Shown piece by piece: positions 24,683 through 32,757 of a stretch of DNA of 58,381 nucleotides. Source of the stretch: an uncultured Acetatifactor sp. (GTDB lineage: Bacteria; Bacillota; Clostridia; Lachnospirales; Lachnospiraceae); NCBI GenBank assembly GCA_910580225.1, contig CAJTXE010000029.1, forward strand, positions 1 to 58,381. The letters run 5' to 3'. Position numbers and translations under genes: made by a program. Position 1 is the first letter of the stretch, and each line of letters begins with the position of its first letter. Below the pieces are notes generated by a model, which saw only the letters and a program-made list of their open reading frames with translations, was not told where the DNA came from and made no database searches.

Positions 24683-25675
24683 TCACAGATTTTTTTCAAA
24701 AAACGCTTTCAGCTTGCCTGTGATTTTCTCCACATATTCAGGGTACCAATAAGTCTTGATATGTGTTGCGCCGTCGATTAAGAACAGTTCCTTATTCTTC
24801 GTTCCCGTCGCTCTTTCATAGCACCCTTCCGTCATATACAAAGTATCCGCGCATTTACCCGCCATCATAAGAAGCGGCTGGTCGATCATCTCCATACCGG
24901 TTCTGGCGTCAAAGGCAAACAGGTCAATATTGGAAGACACCGTATAGGCAAAGCTGGAACCGGTGTGTTTATGGGTAATCCCATAATATACATATCCGTC
25001 TTTGTACAGATCGAACGGCATCTTCTCCGCTTCCTCAGGCGACATGGTGTCCAGCATGTTCGGCGTGTAGCGTACCTCTTTCCCGGAAAGCTCATCCTCC
25101 CTCGCTTTATAAGCATCCGTAAGCCTTTCCGTAATGGTATCCATCTGGGAATCCAGAAACCCATTTTTACGCACAATGCCTGTGTTGAAGGCGGACAGCG
25201 TGGCCACCGCCTTTATTCTTTTATCTGTCTGTGCAGCCCTCAATGTATAACCCCCGCCTCCGCAGATTCCCAGAATGCCTACGCGTCCTCTGTCGACTCC
25301 CTTATAATTCACAATAAAGTCCAGCGCTCCGTGAATATCCTCCACCCGGTTCTGCGGTTTGTCCGTATTTCTCGGCATTCCCTCAGACTGTCCCTGATAA
25401 GAAGCGTCAAATGCCATTGCAACATACCCCATATCAGCCAGTTTCTGGGCATACAACCCTGCAACCTGTTCTTTCACTCCGCCATTCGGATGTGCCACCA
25501 CAACCGCCGCATAGCGGCCATTTTCATCAAAGTCTGCAGGCACATATACGTTTGCCGCTATTTTTAATCCTCTCAATTCGTATTTTACGGGACGGATATT
25601 TACCTTGCCCGGAATATTCTCTGTCAGCGCACCGTCATAAACCAATCCGAATCTGTTCTCTTCTTCTTTTCCCAT
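24683..25675 (-). CDS. Alpha/beta hydrolase (dienelactone hydrolase-like, Cys nucleophile)
   Basis: This is a 330-residue protein with no signal peptide. The alpha/beta fold includes VVVAHPNGGVKEQ (oxyanion side), VAMAFDASYQGQSEG and the nucleophile elbow VGILGICGGGGYTLRAAQTD. Cys stands where most relatives have Ser, as in dienelactone hydrolases. An acid is likely in LLMMAGKCADTLYMTEG, and the His in FLIDGATHIKTYW. GGAGG precedes the ATG. It is cotranscribed 83 bases after the secreted flavodoxin gene. Substrates could be esters, lactones or thioesters. Confidence 0.88.
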   Translation of the reverse strand: MGKEEENRFGLVYDGALTENIPGKVNIRPVKYELRGLKIAANVYVPADFDENGRYAAVVVAHPNGGVKEQVAGLYAQKLADMGYVAMAFDASYQGQSEGMPRNTDKPQNRVEDIHGALDFIVNYKGVDRGRVGILGICGGGGYTLRAAQTDKRIKAVATLSAFNTGIVRKNGFLDSQMDTITERLTDAYKAREDELSGKEVRYTPNMLDTMSPEEAEKMPFDLYKDGYVYYGITHKHTGSSFAYTVSSNIDLFAFDARTGMEMIDQPLLMMAGKCADTLYMTEGCYERATGTKNKELFLIDGATHIKTYWYPEYVEKITGKLKAFFEKNL

Positions 25676-25758
25676 TTTACGTTCCTCCGTTTTCTTATAT
25701 GTTTTAAAAATTCATAGCTTGCTCCATATACGCCACATCAGAGCTCCCCTCCTTGCGG

Positions 25759-26496
25759 CTAATATCCCAACCCTCTGAGCCAGTCAGCCACATCACCGGC
25801 TGCTTCTGCCACATCCTGTTCGCTGACAGTAAAACCGTCAGCGATTACTTCCGCCTCCGGTTCCAGATCCTGAATGGTTCCAATGGTTCCCGAAAAACGG
25901 CTTCCGTTATGCACATTGAAAGGGATAATCGTCTTTCCTGAAAAATCGTATTCATCAAAGAAACTGTATAAAGCCTGCGGCATATCATACCACCATGTTG
26001 GATACCCGACAAAAATAACGTCATAGTCCTCCAGATTTTCAATATGGCTGGTCAGCTCCGGCCGGGCATCCGCATCCTGTTCCTCCGCGGCATAATCAAT
26101 CAGCGCCCCGCCGTCTCCGGGATATTTTACGGAAGTCTGTATGGAAAAGAGCGTACCGCCTGTCTCGGCCTGAATCATGTCCGCCACTGCCCTAAGACGC
26201 CCCTTTGCCGCCCCGTCCACTGTGGTCACGCTGGCAGAGGCGACCACATCCACATCACTGTTCTCTCCGGCGGTGAAATAGGCAATCAGGATTTTGCCGT
26301 CTTCACCGGATGCGTTTTCATCGGATGTGTTTTCACCGGATATGATTTCCTGGCTTTCCCCGCTGCTCTGCACCGTCTCTTCAGATGCCGCATTCCCGTT
26401 CCCGGCGTCTGAAGCCGGCTGCGCGCTGCCGCAGCCGGCGATATGCAGCGCCAGAATCATACCCAGCAGACATACTTCGCATTTCTTCCTCTTCAT
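25759..26496 (-). CDS. Flavodoxin-fold lipoprotein 1
   Basis: The protein has 245 residues from the third of three ATGs (AAGGAG eight bases upstream). A signal peptide with lipobox HIAGC (Cys near 22) and a Ser/Glu/Gly linker are followed by a flavodoxin domain: ILIAYFTAGENSDVD, GGTLFSIQTSVKYPG, DVIFVGYPTWWYDMPQALYS and GKTIIPFNVHNGSRFSGT. The phosphate-binding GNT motif of relatives reads GRLRA here, so FMN binding may be weak. It is the first gene of the operon running to 21091. It is controlled by the repeated regulatory element, with a triplicated -10 region. An exported flavodoxin is unusual. Confidence 0.88.
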   Translation of the reverse strand: MKRKKCEVCLLGMILALHIAGCGSAQPASDAGNGNAASEETVQSSGESQEIISGENTSDENASGEDGKILIAYFTAGENSDVDVVASASVTTVDGAAKGRLRAVADMIQAETGGTLFSIQTSVKYPGDGGALIDYAAEEQDADARPELTSHIENLEDYDVIFVGYPTWWYDMPQALYSFFDEYDFSGKTIIPFNVHNGSRFSGTIGTIQDLEPEAEVIADGFTVSEQDVAEAAGDVADWLRGLGY

Positions 26497-26539
26497 CATC
26501 ATCTCTCCTTCACGACTGCCCTTTCGGGTTCATGTCCGG

Positions 26540-26628
26540 GATTCTATTGTATCCCTTTGACAATAGAATCTTTTCCTGGATTCTATTGTATCCTTTTGAC
26601 AATAGAATCCTCTCTTGGATTCTATTGT
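26540..26628. repeat. 39-bp tandem repeats with palindromic arms ahead of flavodoxin 1
   Basis: GATTCTATTGT begins at 26540, 26579 and 26618, an exact 39-base period. In the first two units it is followed 9 bases later by its reverse complement ACAATAGAATC (26560-26570 and 26599-26609). The third unit lacks that arm. Each unit contains the -10-like hexamer TACAAT on the minus strand (26546, 26585, 26624). The repeats are a tandem multiplication of the promoter region, 45-130 bases ahead of the gene. Confidence 0.85.
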
Positions 26629-26692
26629 AGAAGAATCCAGGCCTCAGAAGAAGTCTCGATTTGTTCATCAGTTTATACCCATAGCTTATAAC
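26624..26692 (-). promoter_or_regulatory. Regulon element copy 2, upstream of flavodoxin 1
   Basis: The outer dyad (26671-26692, GTTTATA…TATAAC) is followed by GAAGTCTCG (26650-26658) 12 bases further, with a decayed partner AATCCAGGC opposite. A TACAAT hexamer sits at 26624-26629, at exactly the spacing seen in copies 1 and 5. It is the likely promoter of the 21.1-26.5 kb operon. Confidence 0.75.
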
Positions 26693-26739
26693 TGATTTTG
26701 AATGGCATATCCTTTCGACGGCTTCACAAACATAGCCTG

Positions 26740-28356
26740 CTACATTGCCCGCACCTTTTCCCGTACTTTCAGCACCATGGGCGGCGCCACGGAAAGCTCG
26801 TCCACGCCCATATCCACAAATTCTTCCGTGAGGGTCAGATCCGCTCCCAGCTCCCCGCAGATTCCCACCCACTTTCCGCATTTATGGGCGTTGTCCACCA
26901 CCATCTTGATCATGCGCAGGATGGCCTTGTGATGGGGATTATAGAAATCCTCCAGTCTCTGGTTCTGCCTGTCGATGGCCAGGGTATACTGCGTCAGGTC
27001 ATTGGTTCCGATGCTGAAGAAATCCACCAGCTCCGCCAGCTCATCGCTGACCATCACCGCCGCCGGCGTCTCTATCATGATGCCCTGTTCCGGAACCCGG
27101 TAAGGGACGCCCGCCTTCTTCAGCTCCTGTTCCACTTCCTCTGCAATGTCATGAATCCGCATCACTTCTTCCGCGGAGATGATCATGGGGTACATGACGG
27201 AGAGATTGCCGTAGACCGCCGCCCGCAGAAGCGCCCGAAGCTGGGTCTTGAAGATTTCCGGCTCCTTTAAGCAGATGCGGATGGCCCGGTATCCCATGGC
27301 GGGATTCTCTTCCTTTCCCAGGTTAAAATAATCCGCCTGTTTATCCGCGCCAATATCCAGCGTCCGGATGATGACCTTCTTTTCCCCCATTGTCTGCACG
27401 ACCTGTCTGTACGCCTGGAACTGCTCCTCCTCCGTGGGGAAATCCTCCCTGCCCAGATACAGGAACTCGCTGCGGAACAGCCCGATCCCTCCGGCGTCGT
27501 TTTCCAATACATATCCCACGTCGCCCGCGCTGCCGATATTGGCGTAGATGTTGATCTTCCTTCCATCGGAGGTCACATTCTCTTTTCCTTTCAGCTCCTG
27601 AAGCAGCCGGAATTTATCCTGTGCCGCTTTGATTTTCTCCTCCGCCTCCCGGCACTGGTCGTCCGTGGGCTCAAAAATGACTTCCCCTGCGGCTCCGTCC
27701 ACAACGGCTTTCATCCCCGTCCGGATTTCCTCCAGGTTCATGGGAACCCCGATCAATGCGGGGATGTTCATCATGCGGGCCAGGATGGCCGTGTGGGAGT
27801 TGGTGGAACCGTGTACCGTGACAAAGGCAAGGATTTTCTCCTTATCCATCTGTACCGTCTGGCTGGGGCTCAAATCCTCGGCCACGATGATGGAGGGCTC
27901 CATGCAGGCAAAATCCGCATCCTCCTGCCCGGCCAGGTTTCTGGCCAGGCGCCCGGAGATGTCCCTTACGTCCGCCGCCCGTCCCCGCATGTACTCATCT
28001 TCCATGTCCTCAAACATTCTGGCGAAGTTGTCCCCTGTCACGGATACCGCATATTCCCCGTTTACGGTTTCCGTGCGGATGATATGGTAGACAGCGTCCA
28101 GATAGTCTTCGTCCTCCAGCATCATCTGTTGCACTTCCACGATGGCCGCGCTGGACTCGCCGCCCTCTTTCTGCGCCTTCTCATACAATTCCGCCAACTG
28201 CTCCGCGGTCTTCTGGATTGCCGTCTGCACCCTGGCGATCTCACTTTCCACATCCTCCACCCTGTGCCTGCGGACCTGCTCCCGGCTGTCCCGCAGGACC
28301 GCCACGTTCCCCATGACAATGCCGCTGTATACGGGTTTTCCCGAAAATTTCATCAT
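26740..28356 (-). CDS. ptsI: PTS enzyme I (phosphoenolpyruvate-protein phosphotransferase)
   Basis: This 538-residue protein transfers phosphate from phosphoenolpyruvate to HPr. The N-terminal HPr-binding domain is followed by the swivel His motif HGSTNSHTAILARMMNIPAL. The TIM barrel carries IGLFRSEFLYL, KVIIRTLDIGADKQ, MGYRAIRICL and EFFSIGTNDLTQY-like DFFSIGTNDLTQYTLAIDRQ. The end, LSVAPPMVLKVREKVRAM, is slightly shorter than the usual 570 residues. It is the last gene of the bgl cluster, separated from ptsH by a terminator-like hairpin. A general PTS enzyme encoded in a sugar-specific operon suggests a dedicated phosphorelay. Confidence 0.94.
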   Translation of the reverse strand: MMKFSGKPVYSGIVMGNVAVLRDSREQVRRHRVEDVESEIARVQTAIQKTAEQLAELYEKAQKEGGESSAAIVEVQQMMLEDEDYLDAVYHIIRTETVNGEYAVSVTGDNFARMFEDMEDEYMRGRAADVRDISGRLARNLAGQEDADFACMEPSIIVAEDLSPSQTVQMDKEKILAFVTVHGSTNSHTAILARMMNIPALIGVPMNLEEIRTGMKAVVDGAAGEVIFEPTDDQCREAEEKIKAAQDKFRLLQELKGKENVTSDGRKINIYANIGSAGDVGYVLENDAGGIGLFRSEFLYLGREDFPTEEEQFQAYRQVVQTMGEKKVIIRTLDIGADKQADYFNLGKEENPAMGYRAIRICLKEPEIFKTQLRALLRAAVYGNLSVMYPMIISAEEVMRIHDIAEEVEQELKKAGVPYRVPEQGIMIETPAAVMVSDELAELVDFFSIGTNDLTQYTLAIDRQNQRLEDFYNPHHKAILRMIKMVVDNAHKCGKWVGICGELGADLTLTEEFVDMGVDELSVAPPMVLKVREKVRAM

Positions 28357-28468
28357 ATTTTTCTTTCTCCTTTCGCCATGCTTTTTTCCGCCATGTTTTC
28401 CCTCACCCCGACATACTTTATGATGTTTTTATATGAACGGTATGCCGTCTATGCGAAAAGGGAGAAGA

Positions 28469-28497
28469 ATAGCCAGACTCATTATCAGTCCGGCTAT
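28469..28497 (-). terminator. Terminator-like hairpin between ptsH and ptsI
   Basis: On the minus strand ATAGCCGGACT pairs with AGTCTGGCTAT (one G-U) and is followed by TCTTCTCCCTTTT. It lies 14 bases after the ptsH stop and could attenuate transcription into ptsI. Confidence 0.55.
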
Positions 28498-28510
28498 CCC
28501 CTTATGTCTC

Positions 28511-28768
28511 TTATAAGCTGCTTTCCAGGAAAGCCCTGATTCCTTCGCAGGCGGCGTCTTCATCCGCTCCCTCAACGGTCACCGTCACGGTCTGGCCGCA
28601 CTTCACGCCAAGCCCCATGACCGCCATGAGCTTCGTGGCCTCCGCCGACTTTCCGTTGGCGCCTATCACGATTCTGCTCTCATATTTCTTTGCTTCCTTT
28701 ACCAGCATCCCGGCCGGTCTCGCATGGATTCCCACGCTGTCCTTTATGACATACTCAAAATTTTTCAT
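28511..28768 (-). CDS. ptsH: HPr-like phosphocarrier protein lacking the regulatory serine
   Basis: The protein has 85 residues from the ATG eight bases after AGGAGG. DSVGIHARPAGMLVKEA carries the phosphorylated His (His15 equivalent) with the conserved Arg17. Aligning GKSAEATKLMAVMGLG to Bacillus HPr puts Lys at the position of Ser46, the target of HPr kinase. It can therefore take part in phosphotransfer but probably not in CcpA-type signalling. The gene lies between the GH1 gene and ptsI. Confidence 0.92.
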   Translation of the reverse strand: MKNFEYVIKDSVGIHARPAGMLVKEAKKYESRIVIGANGKSAEATKLMAVMGLGVKCGQTVTVTVEGADEDAACEGIRAFLESSL

Positions 28769-28796
28769 CTCCATACCTCCTGGATTTACTCTTGAT

Positions 28797-30206
28797 TTAT
28801 TTTAGGCATGCGCCATTTGTTTCAATTACTTTTCTGTACCAGTCAAAGGATTTCTTCCTGTACCGGGCAAGGCTTCCTGTCCCGTCGTCCCTGCGGTCCA
28901 CATAGATGAATCCGTACCGCTTTTTCAGCTCCGCCGTAGAGGCGCTGACCAGGTCGATACAGCCCCATGCGGTATAGCCCATCACTTCCACGCCGTCCTC
29001 AATGGCCTCCCGCACCTGGACCAGATGGTCATTCAGATACTGAATCCGGTAATCATCCTCCACTGTGGGTATCCCGTCCTCCCCGACTACCAGTTCGTCT
29101 GCGGCTCCCAGTCCGTTTTCCACAATGAACAGGGGCTTCTGGTACCGGTCATAAAAACGGTTCAGCGTATAGCGCAGTCCTTTCGGGTCTATCTGCCATC
29201 CCCAGTCCGAGGCCTTCAGATAGGGGTTCGGAACGCCCCCCAGTATGTTCCCGGGGCCCCTTTCCACGGAGCTGTCGGCGGTTTCGCATACGCTCATATA
29301 GTAGCTGAAAGAGACAAAGTCCACGGTATTTTTCAGGATTCCCTCATCCCCTTCTTCCATCCGTATCTCAATGCCGTTTTCCCGGAAGTACCGTTTCATG
29401 TATCCGGGATACGCCCCCCGTACATGGACGTCCCCAAAGAAATCGTTCTGGTGCTCCGCGGCCATCACGGCCATCACATCCTCCGGCGCCGGCGTCAGCG
29501 GATAGATGGGCATGCTCAGGATCATGCAGCCTACCTTCGCGTCCGGAATCATCTCATGGGCGATTTTGGTGGCAAGGGCGCTGGCCACCAGCTCATGGTG
29601 GACGGCCTGGTATAAGTCCTGCCTGCTTAATCGTTCCCTGAGCGTCCGGATCCCGCCGCTCATGAAAGGGGAATGCAGCACGGAGTTGATCTCATTAAAG
29701 GTCAGCCACAGCTTCACCTTTCCGCCGTACCTGGCGAATATCGTGCGGACATACCGTTCATAAAAGCCTATCAGGGCCCGGTCTGCCCAGCCGTTGTATT
29801 TGAGGGCCAGATTCAGCGGCGTTTCATAATGGGAGATGGTGACCAGAGGCTGTATGCCATATTTCAGGCATTCGTCGAACAGATCGTCATAAAACTGCAG
29901 CCCCTTTTCATTGGGAACCGCATCGTCCCCGTTTGGGAAGATGCGGCTCCATGCGATGGAGGTCCGAAACACCTTAAAACCCATTTCCGCAAACAGTTTG
30001 ATATCTTCCCTGTAGCGGTGATAGAAGTCGATGCCCACCAGCTTCATGTTATCCGGCGTGGGCGTCTCCGTGATGGGCCCCCGGAGCCCTCCGGGCGTCA
30101 CGTCCTGGATGCTTAACCCTTTTCCGTCCTGATCATAGGCTCCCTCGCACTGATTGGCCGCCACCGCGCCGCCCCAGAGAAAGCCCTTCGGAAATCCCAT
30201 ATCCAT
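28797..30206 (-). CDS. GH1 6-phospho-beta-glucosidase
   Basis: This 469-residue protein is a full-length family 1 glycoside hydrolase. GFLWGGAVAANQCEGAYD opens it. LWLTFNEIN carries the acid/base Glu, and PLFIVENGLGAADE the nucleophile Glu. MGYTAWGCIDLVSAST and KKRYGFIYVDRRDDG, the phosphate-recognising region, close the barrel. It hydrolyses phosphorylated beta-glucosides (cellobiose-6P, arbutin-6P or salicin-6P) imported by the PTS. The permease gene upstream is truncated, so the enzyme may depend on another transporter. AGGAGG precedes the ATG. Confidence 0.94.
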   Translation of the reverse strand: MDMGFPKGFLWGGAVAANQCEGAYDQDGKGLSIQDVTPGGLRGPITETPTPDNMKLVGIDFYHRYREDIKLFAEMGFKVFRTSIAWSRIFPNGDDAVPNEKGLQFYDDLFDECLKYGIQPLVTISHYETPLNLALKYNGWADRALIGFYERYVRTIFARYGGKVKLWLTFNEINSVLHSPFMSGGIRTLRERLSRQDLYQAVHHELVASALATKIAHEMIPDAKVGCMILSMPIYPLTPAPEDVMAVMAAEHQNDFFGDVHVRGAYPGYMKRYFRENGIEIRMEEGDEGILKNTVDFVSFSYYMSVCETADSSVERGPGNILGGVPNPYLKASDWGWQIDPKGLRYTLNRFYDRYQKPLFIVENGLGAADELVVGEDGIPTVEDDYRIQYLNDHLVQVREAIEDGVEVMGYTAWGCIDLVSASTAELKKRYGFIYVDRRDDGTGSLARYRKKSFDWYRKVIETNGACLK

Positions 30207-30276
30207 ATAAACCTCCTATTATAGTCGCTGCGCGACGGCTCTTAAGAGCGAAGTCCCTCCGGCGCACTCTCACCCT

Positions 30277-31851
30277 CTACGCAGTCTCGATTATGGCGTC
30301 CTGGGCTTTCACGGTCTTCTCCTGCGCCGGAATGATTTCGGCGTAGTCATCCGAATTCGTGATGATGACCGGTGTGACCGTATCGTATCCTTCCGTCCGG
30401 ATTGCCTTCAGGTCGAATTCCAACAGCAGGTCGCCCTTGCGGATGCGCTGTCCTTCCTTTGCGTGGCAGGTGAAATGTCTGCCCTCCAGCCTTACGGTCT
30501 CCAGGCCCACATGAATCAGCAGCTCCACGCCGCCGTCCGAGGTCAGCCCCAGGGCATGATGACTCTCCGGAACCGTCTCCACATTTCCGTCAAAGGGCGC
30601 GTATACCCTGCCCTCCGCAGGTTCGATGGCAATGCCTTTCCCCATGACACCGGAGGCAAAGGTCTCATCCTTCACCTGTTCCAGAGGAACCGTCCTTCCG
30701 GCCACGGGAGCGCCGACGGACTGCTTTTTCCCGGCCTGAAGAGCTTTTGAATCAGAAGCCCCGGCATCCCCGTCATCCGCTTTTTTCTCGGCAGGGTCTT
30801 CAAAGCCCAGAATCCAGGTCACGATAAAGGTAAGGACAATGGCGATGCCAGCGCAGATGCATGCCATCACAAAATTATTGGCCTTCTCCGCATGGACGAA
30901 AATGGGCAGCGCCAGCAGGGAGGGAGAGGCAAAGGAGCTTGCGGACACGCCCATGATGCTGGCAATCAGCCCCGTGATGCCGCTGGAGATACATACGGCC
31001 GCCAGAGGCCGCTTCAGGGGCATGGTCACGCCGTACAGGCCGGGCTCGGTGACCCCCGCGAACACTGCGGATACACTGGAAGAGGCAGCCGTCTGCTTCA
31101 GGCCGCTGTTTTTGGACTTGACCGCCACAGCCAGGCAGGCGGCGCCCTGGGCCAGGTTGCTGATCAGCATGGCAGGGAGCATCAGGGACTCGCCCGCAGG
31201 CGTATCCAGCGCGCCGAACACCACGGGAATGAACGCCCAGTGCATGCCGGTCATGACGATGAAAGGCATGGCGGCGGCCATGATGATATAAGCCGCAATG
31301 CTTACATGGGACTGGATAAATACCAGCGCGGAAGCCAATCCTCCGCCGATAAAGGAGCCCAGCGGCCCAAGGAGCAGAAAGGCGATGGGCGTGGAAACCA
31401 GAAGGATCAGCATGGGCTTCAGGAAGTTCTTCGTAAAGGCGGGCGTGATCTTTTCCACCAGCTTCTCTATATAGCTCATCACCCATGCCGTAAGGATGGC
31501 GGGGATGATGCTGGAGGAGTAGTCGAAGTTCGTCACCAGAATCCCCAGGAAATTGATGCCGCCCTCAGCACCCGTCAAAGCGATGAAATTGGGGTGGATC
31601 AGGATTGCCACGACGGCGGTGACAAGGAAAGGATTGCCGCCGAACTTCCGACCCGCGGCAAAAGCCACCAGGACAGGCAGGAAATAGAACGCGGTGTTGC
31701 CGATGACGCCCAGAAGCTGCATGGTCGCATTCTCTGCTGGCAGGAAATACCCCAGGATTGCTGGCGCAGCCCTTTTCCAGCTTATCCTGAAGAAAAGCTT
31801 CCTCCGGATGCCGCGGATATCCAGAAGATACTTTTCAGCGAATACAGGCAA
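30277..31851 (-). pseudogene. Beta-glucoside PTS permease lacking the IIB domain (IIC-IIA remnant)
   Basis: BglF/BglP-type permeases are about 610-630 residues in the order IIB-IIC-IIA. This 524-residue frame starts at a TTG and reads LPAENATMQLLGVIGNTAFY within a few dozen residues, already inside IIC. The whole IIB domain with its phospho-Cys and the first IIC helices are missing. The rest of IIC (GMHWAFIPVVFGALDTPAG, FAGVTEPGLYGVTMPLKRPL) and IIA (VELLIHVGLETVRLEG with the active His) are intact. It cannot phosphorylate sugar without a IIB domain supplied in trans. The terminator and RAT upstream are preserved, so the deletion removed only coding DNA. Confidence 0.85.
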
Positions 31852-31860
31852 TCAAACAAA

Positions 31861-31934
31861 AAGACCTTTCTTGTACGCAGATATCCTCTGCCTACAGGAA
31901 AGGTCATGCCCCCGGCTCTACGGGGTTACAATCC
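31861..31934 (-). promoter_or_regulatory. LicT-type RAT antiterminator overlapping an intrinsic terminator
   Basis: On the minus strand GGATTGTAAC begins at 31934 and uses the licT stop codon. It continues through a GCC/GGGGGC hairpin to about 31901, resembling the ribonucleic antiterminator target of BglG/LicT proteins. It overlaps a terminator whose stem GACCTTTC…GAAAGGTC (31905 to 31863) is followed by TTTTTGTTTG. This is the standard switch turning on bgl PTS genes when beta-glucoside is present. Confidence 0.82.
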
Positions 31935-32735
31935 TTTTTCCGTATTGTCCTCCTCCCTGCTGCACACACGGTTGACATGCAGGATGAGATACAGCTTTTC
32001 CTCTTCCGATAGCTCAAATTTCCAGATTTCTTTATAATATGCGCTGATTTTGTCCACGCATTCCGATACTTTCGTGTATTCTTCCTTTACGGACTGGTAC
32101 AGCAAAAGATTGTCCGTATCTATGGGGTTCTTTTGGAGCATCCGTTCCGCAAGATACTGCACATGTGTAGCGAACCGGGCATAGTTAAACGTATTCTTCT
32201 GTACCTTGACAGAAAGCTCCTCCTCTATGATGCGGGTGGTCTCCTCCAGGATTTTCTCATGCAGCAGCTCCTTTTCCTGATCTTCTTCTGTCTTGGAGCG
32301 CTCCCTGGCATTGATCAGATGCATCGCAATCCCCTGCACCTCACTCTTAGGAAGCTTAACCTTGAATCTCTGTCTGACAGCCGCCAGCAGAAGCCTTCCC
32401 GCCTTCACCTCCTGGGGATAGCTCAACTCTATTTCATAAATCGACGGCATTTTCACATAGATTCCCTTTTGCGCCCGCTCTATCACAAAGGCAATATGGT
32501 CGGCCAGCGTCAGTACCAGATTGGAGTATGTCTCGCAGGGAAGCTCATCCTGAATCATTTGCAGCTCATCCGCCGTAAACCGGATGATTTCATAAGGAAT
32601 CTCCTTTAAAAGCGGGATATACTGCATGCTGATGTTGTAAAAGGTTCTCTCGATTTTTCTTAAGTCCGTCAGTTCATAGGGCGTAGCCGGAAATCCAATC
32701 CCCTTGCTGAACGCCACCAGCTCTCGTCCGCTGTT
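31926..32735 (-). pseudogene. licT: LicT/BglG-family antiterminator lacking its 5' end
   Basis: The frame has homology from SGRELVAFSKGIGF, the second half of the CAT RNA-binding domain, through two PRDs: ERTFYNISMQYIPLLKEIPY, LVLTLADHIAFVIER, YPQEVKAGRLLLAAV and HLINARE. It ends TEKGL. The start codon and about the first 20 residues of the RNA-binding domain are missing. Homology begins about 20 bases after the stop of an alpha/beta hydrolase lipoprotein gene, implying a junction near 32740-32757. Residual translation is possible from internal starts, but RNA binding should be lost. Confidence 0.82.
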
Positions 32736-32757
32736 GTGAAAGTTCCGCCGGTGGGTT

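Noticed and set aside
26540..26628. CRISPR-like array of regularly spaced repeats
   Set aside because: The 39-base units are contiguous tandem copies with no variable spacers, and they contain the promoter -10; there are no cas genes nearby.
26510..26881. Minus-strand open frame across the 39-bp repeats
   Set aside because: It overlaps the 3' end of ptsI and the promoter repeats; the product repeats the palindromes and has no start signal.
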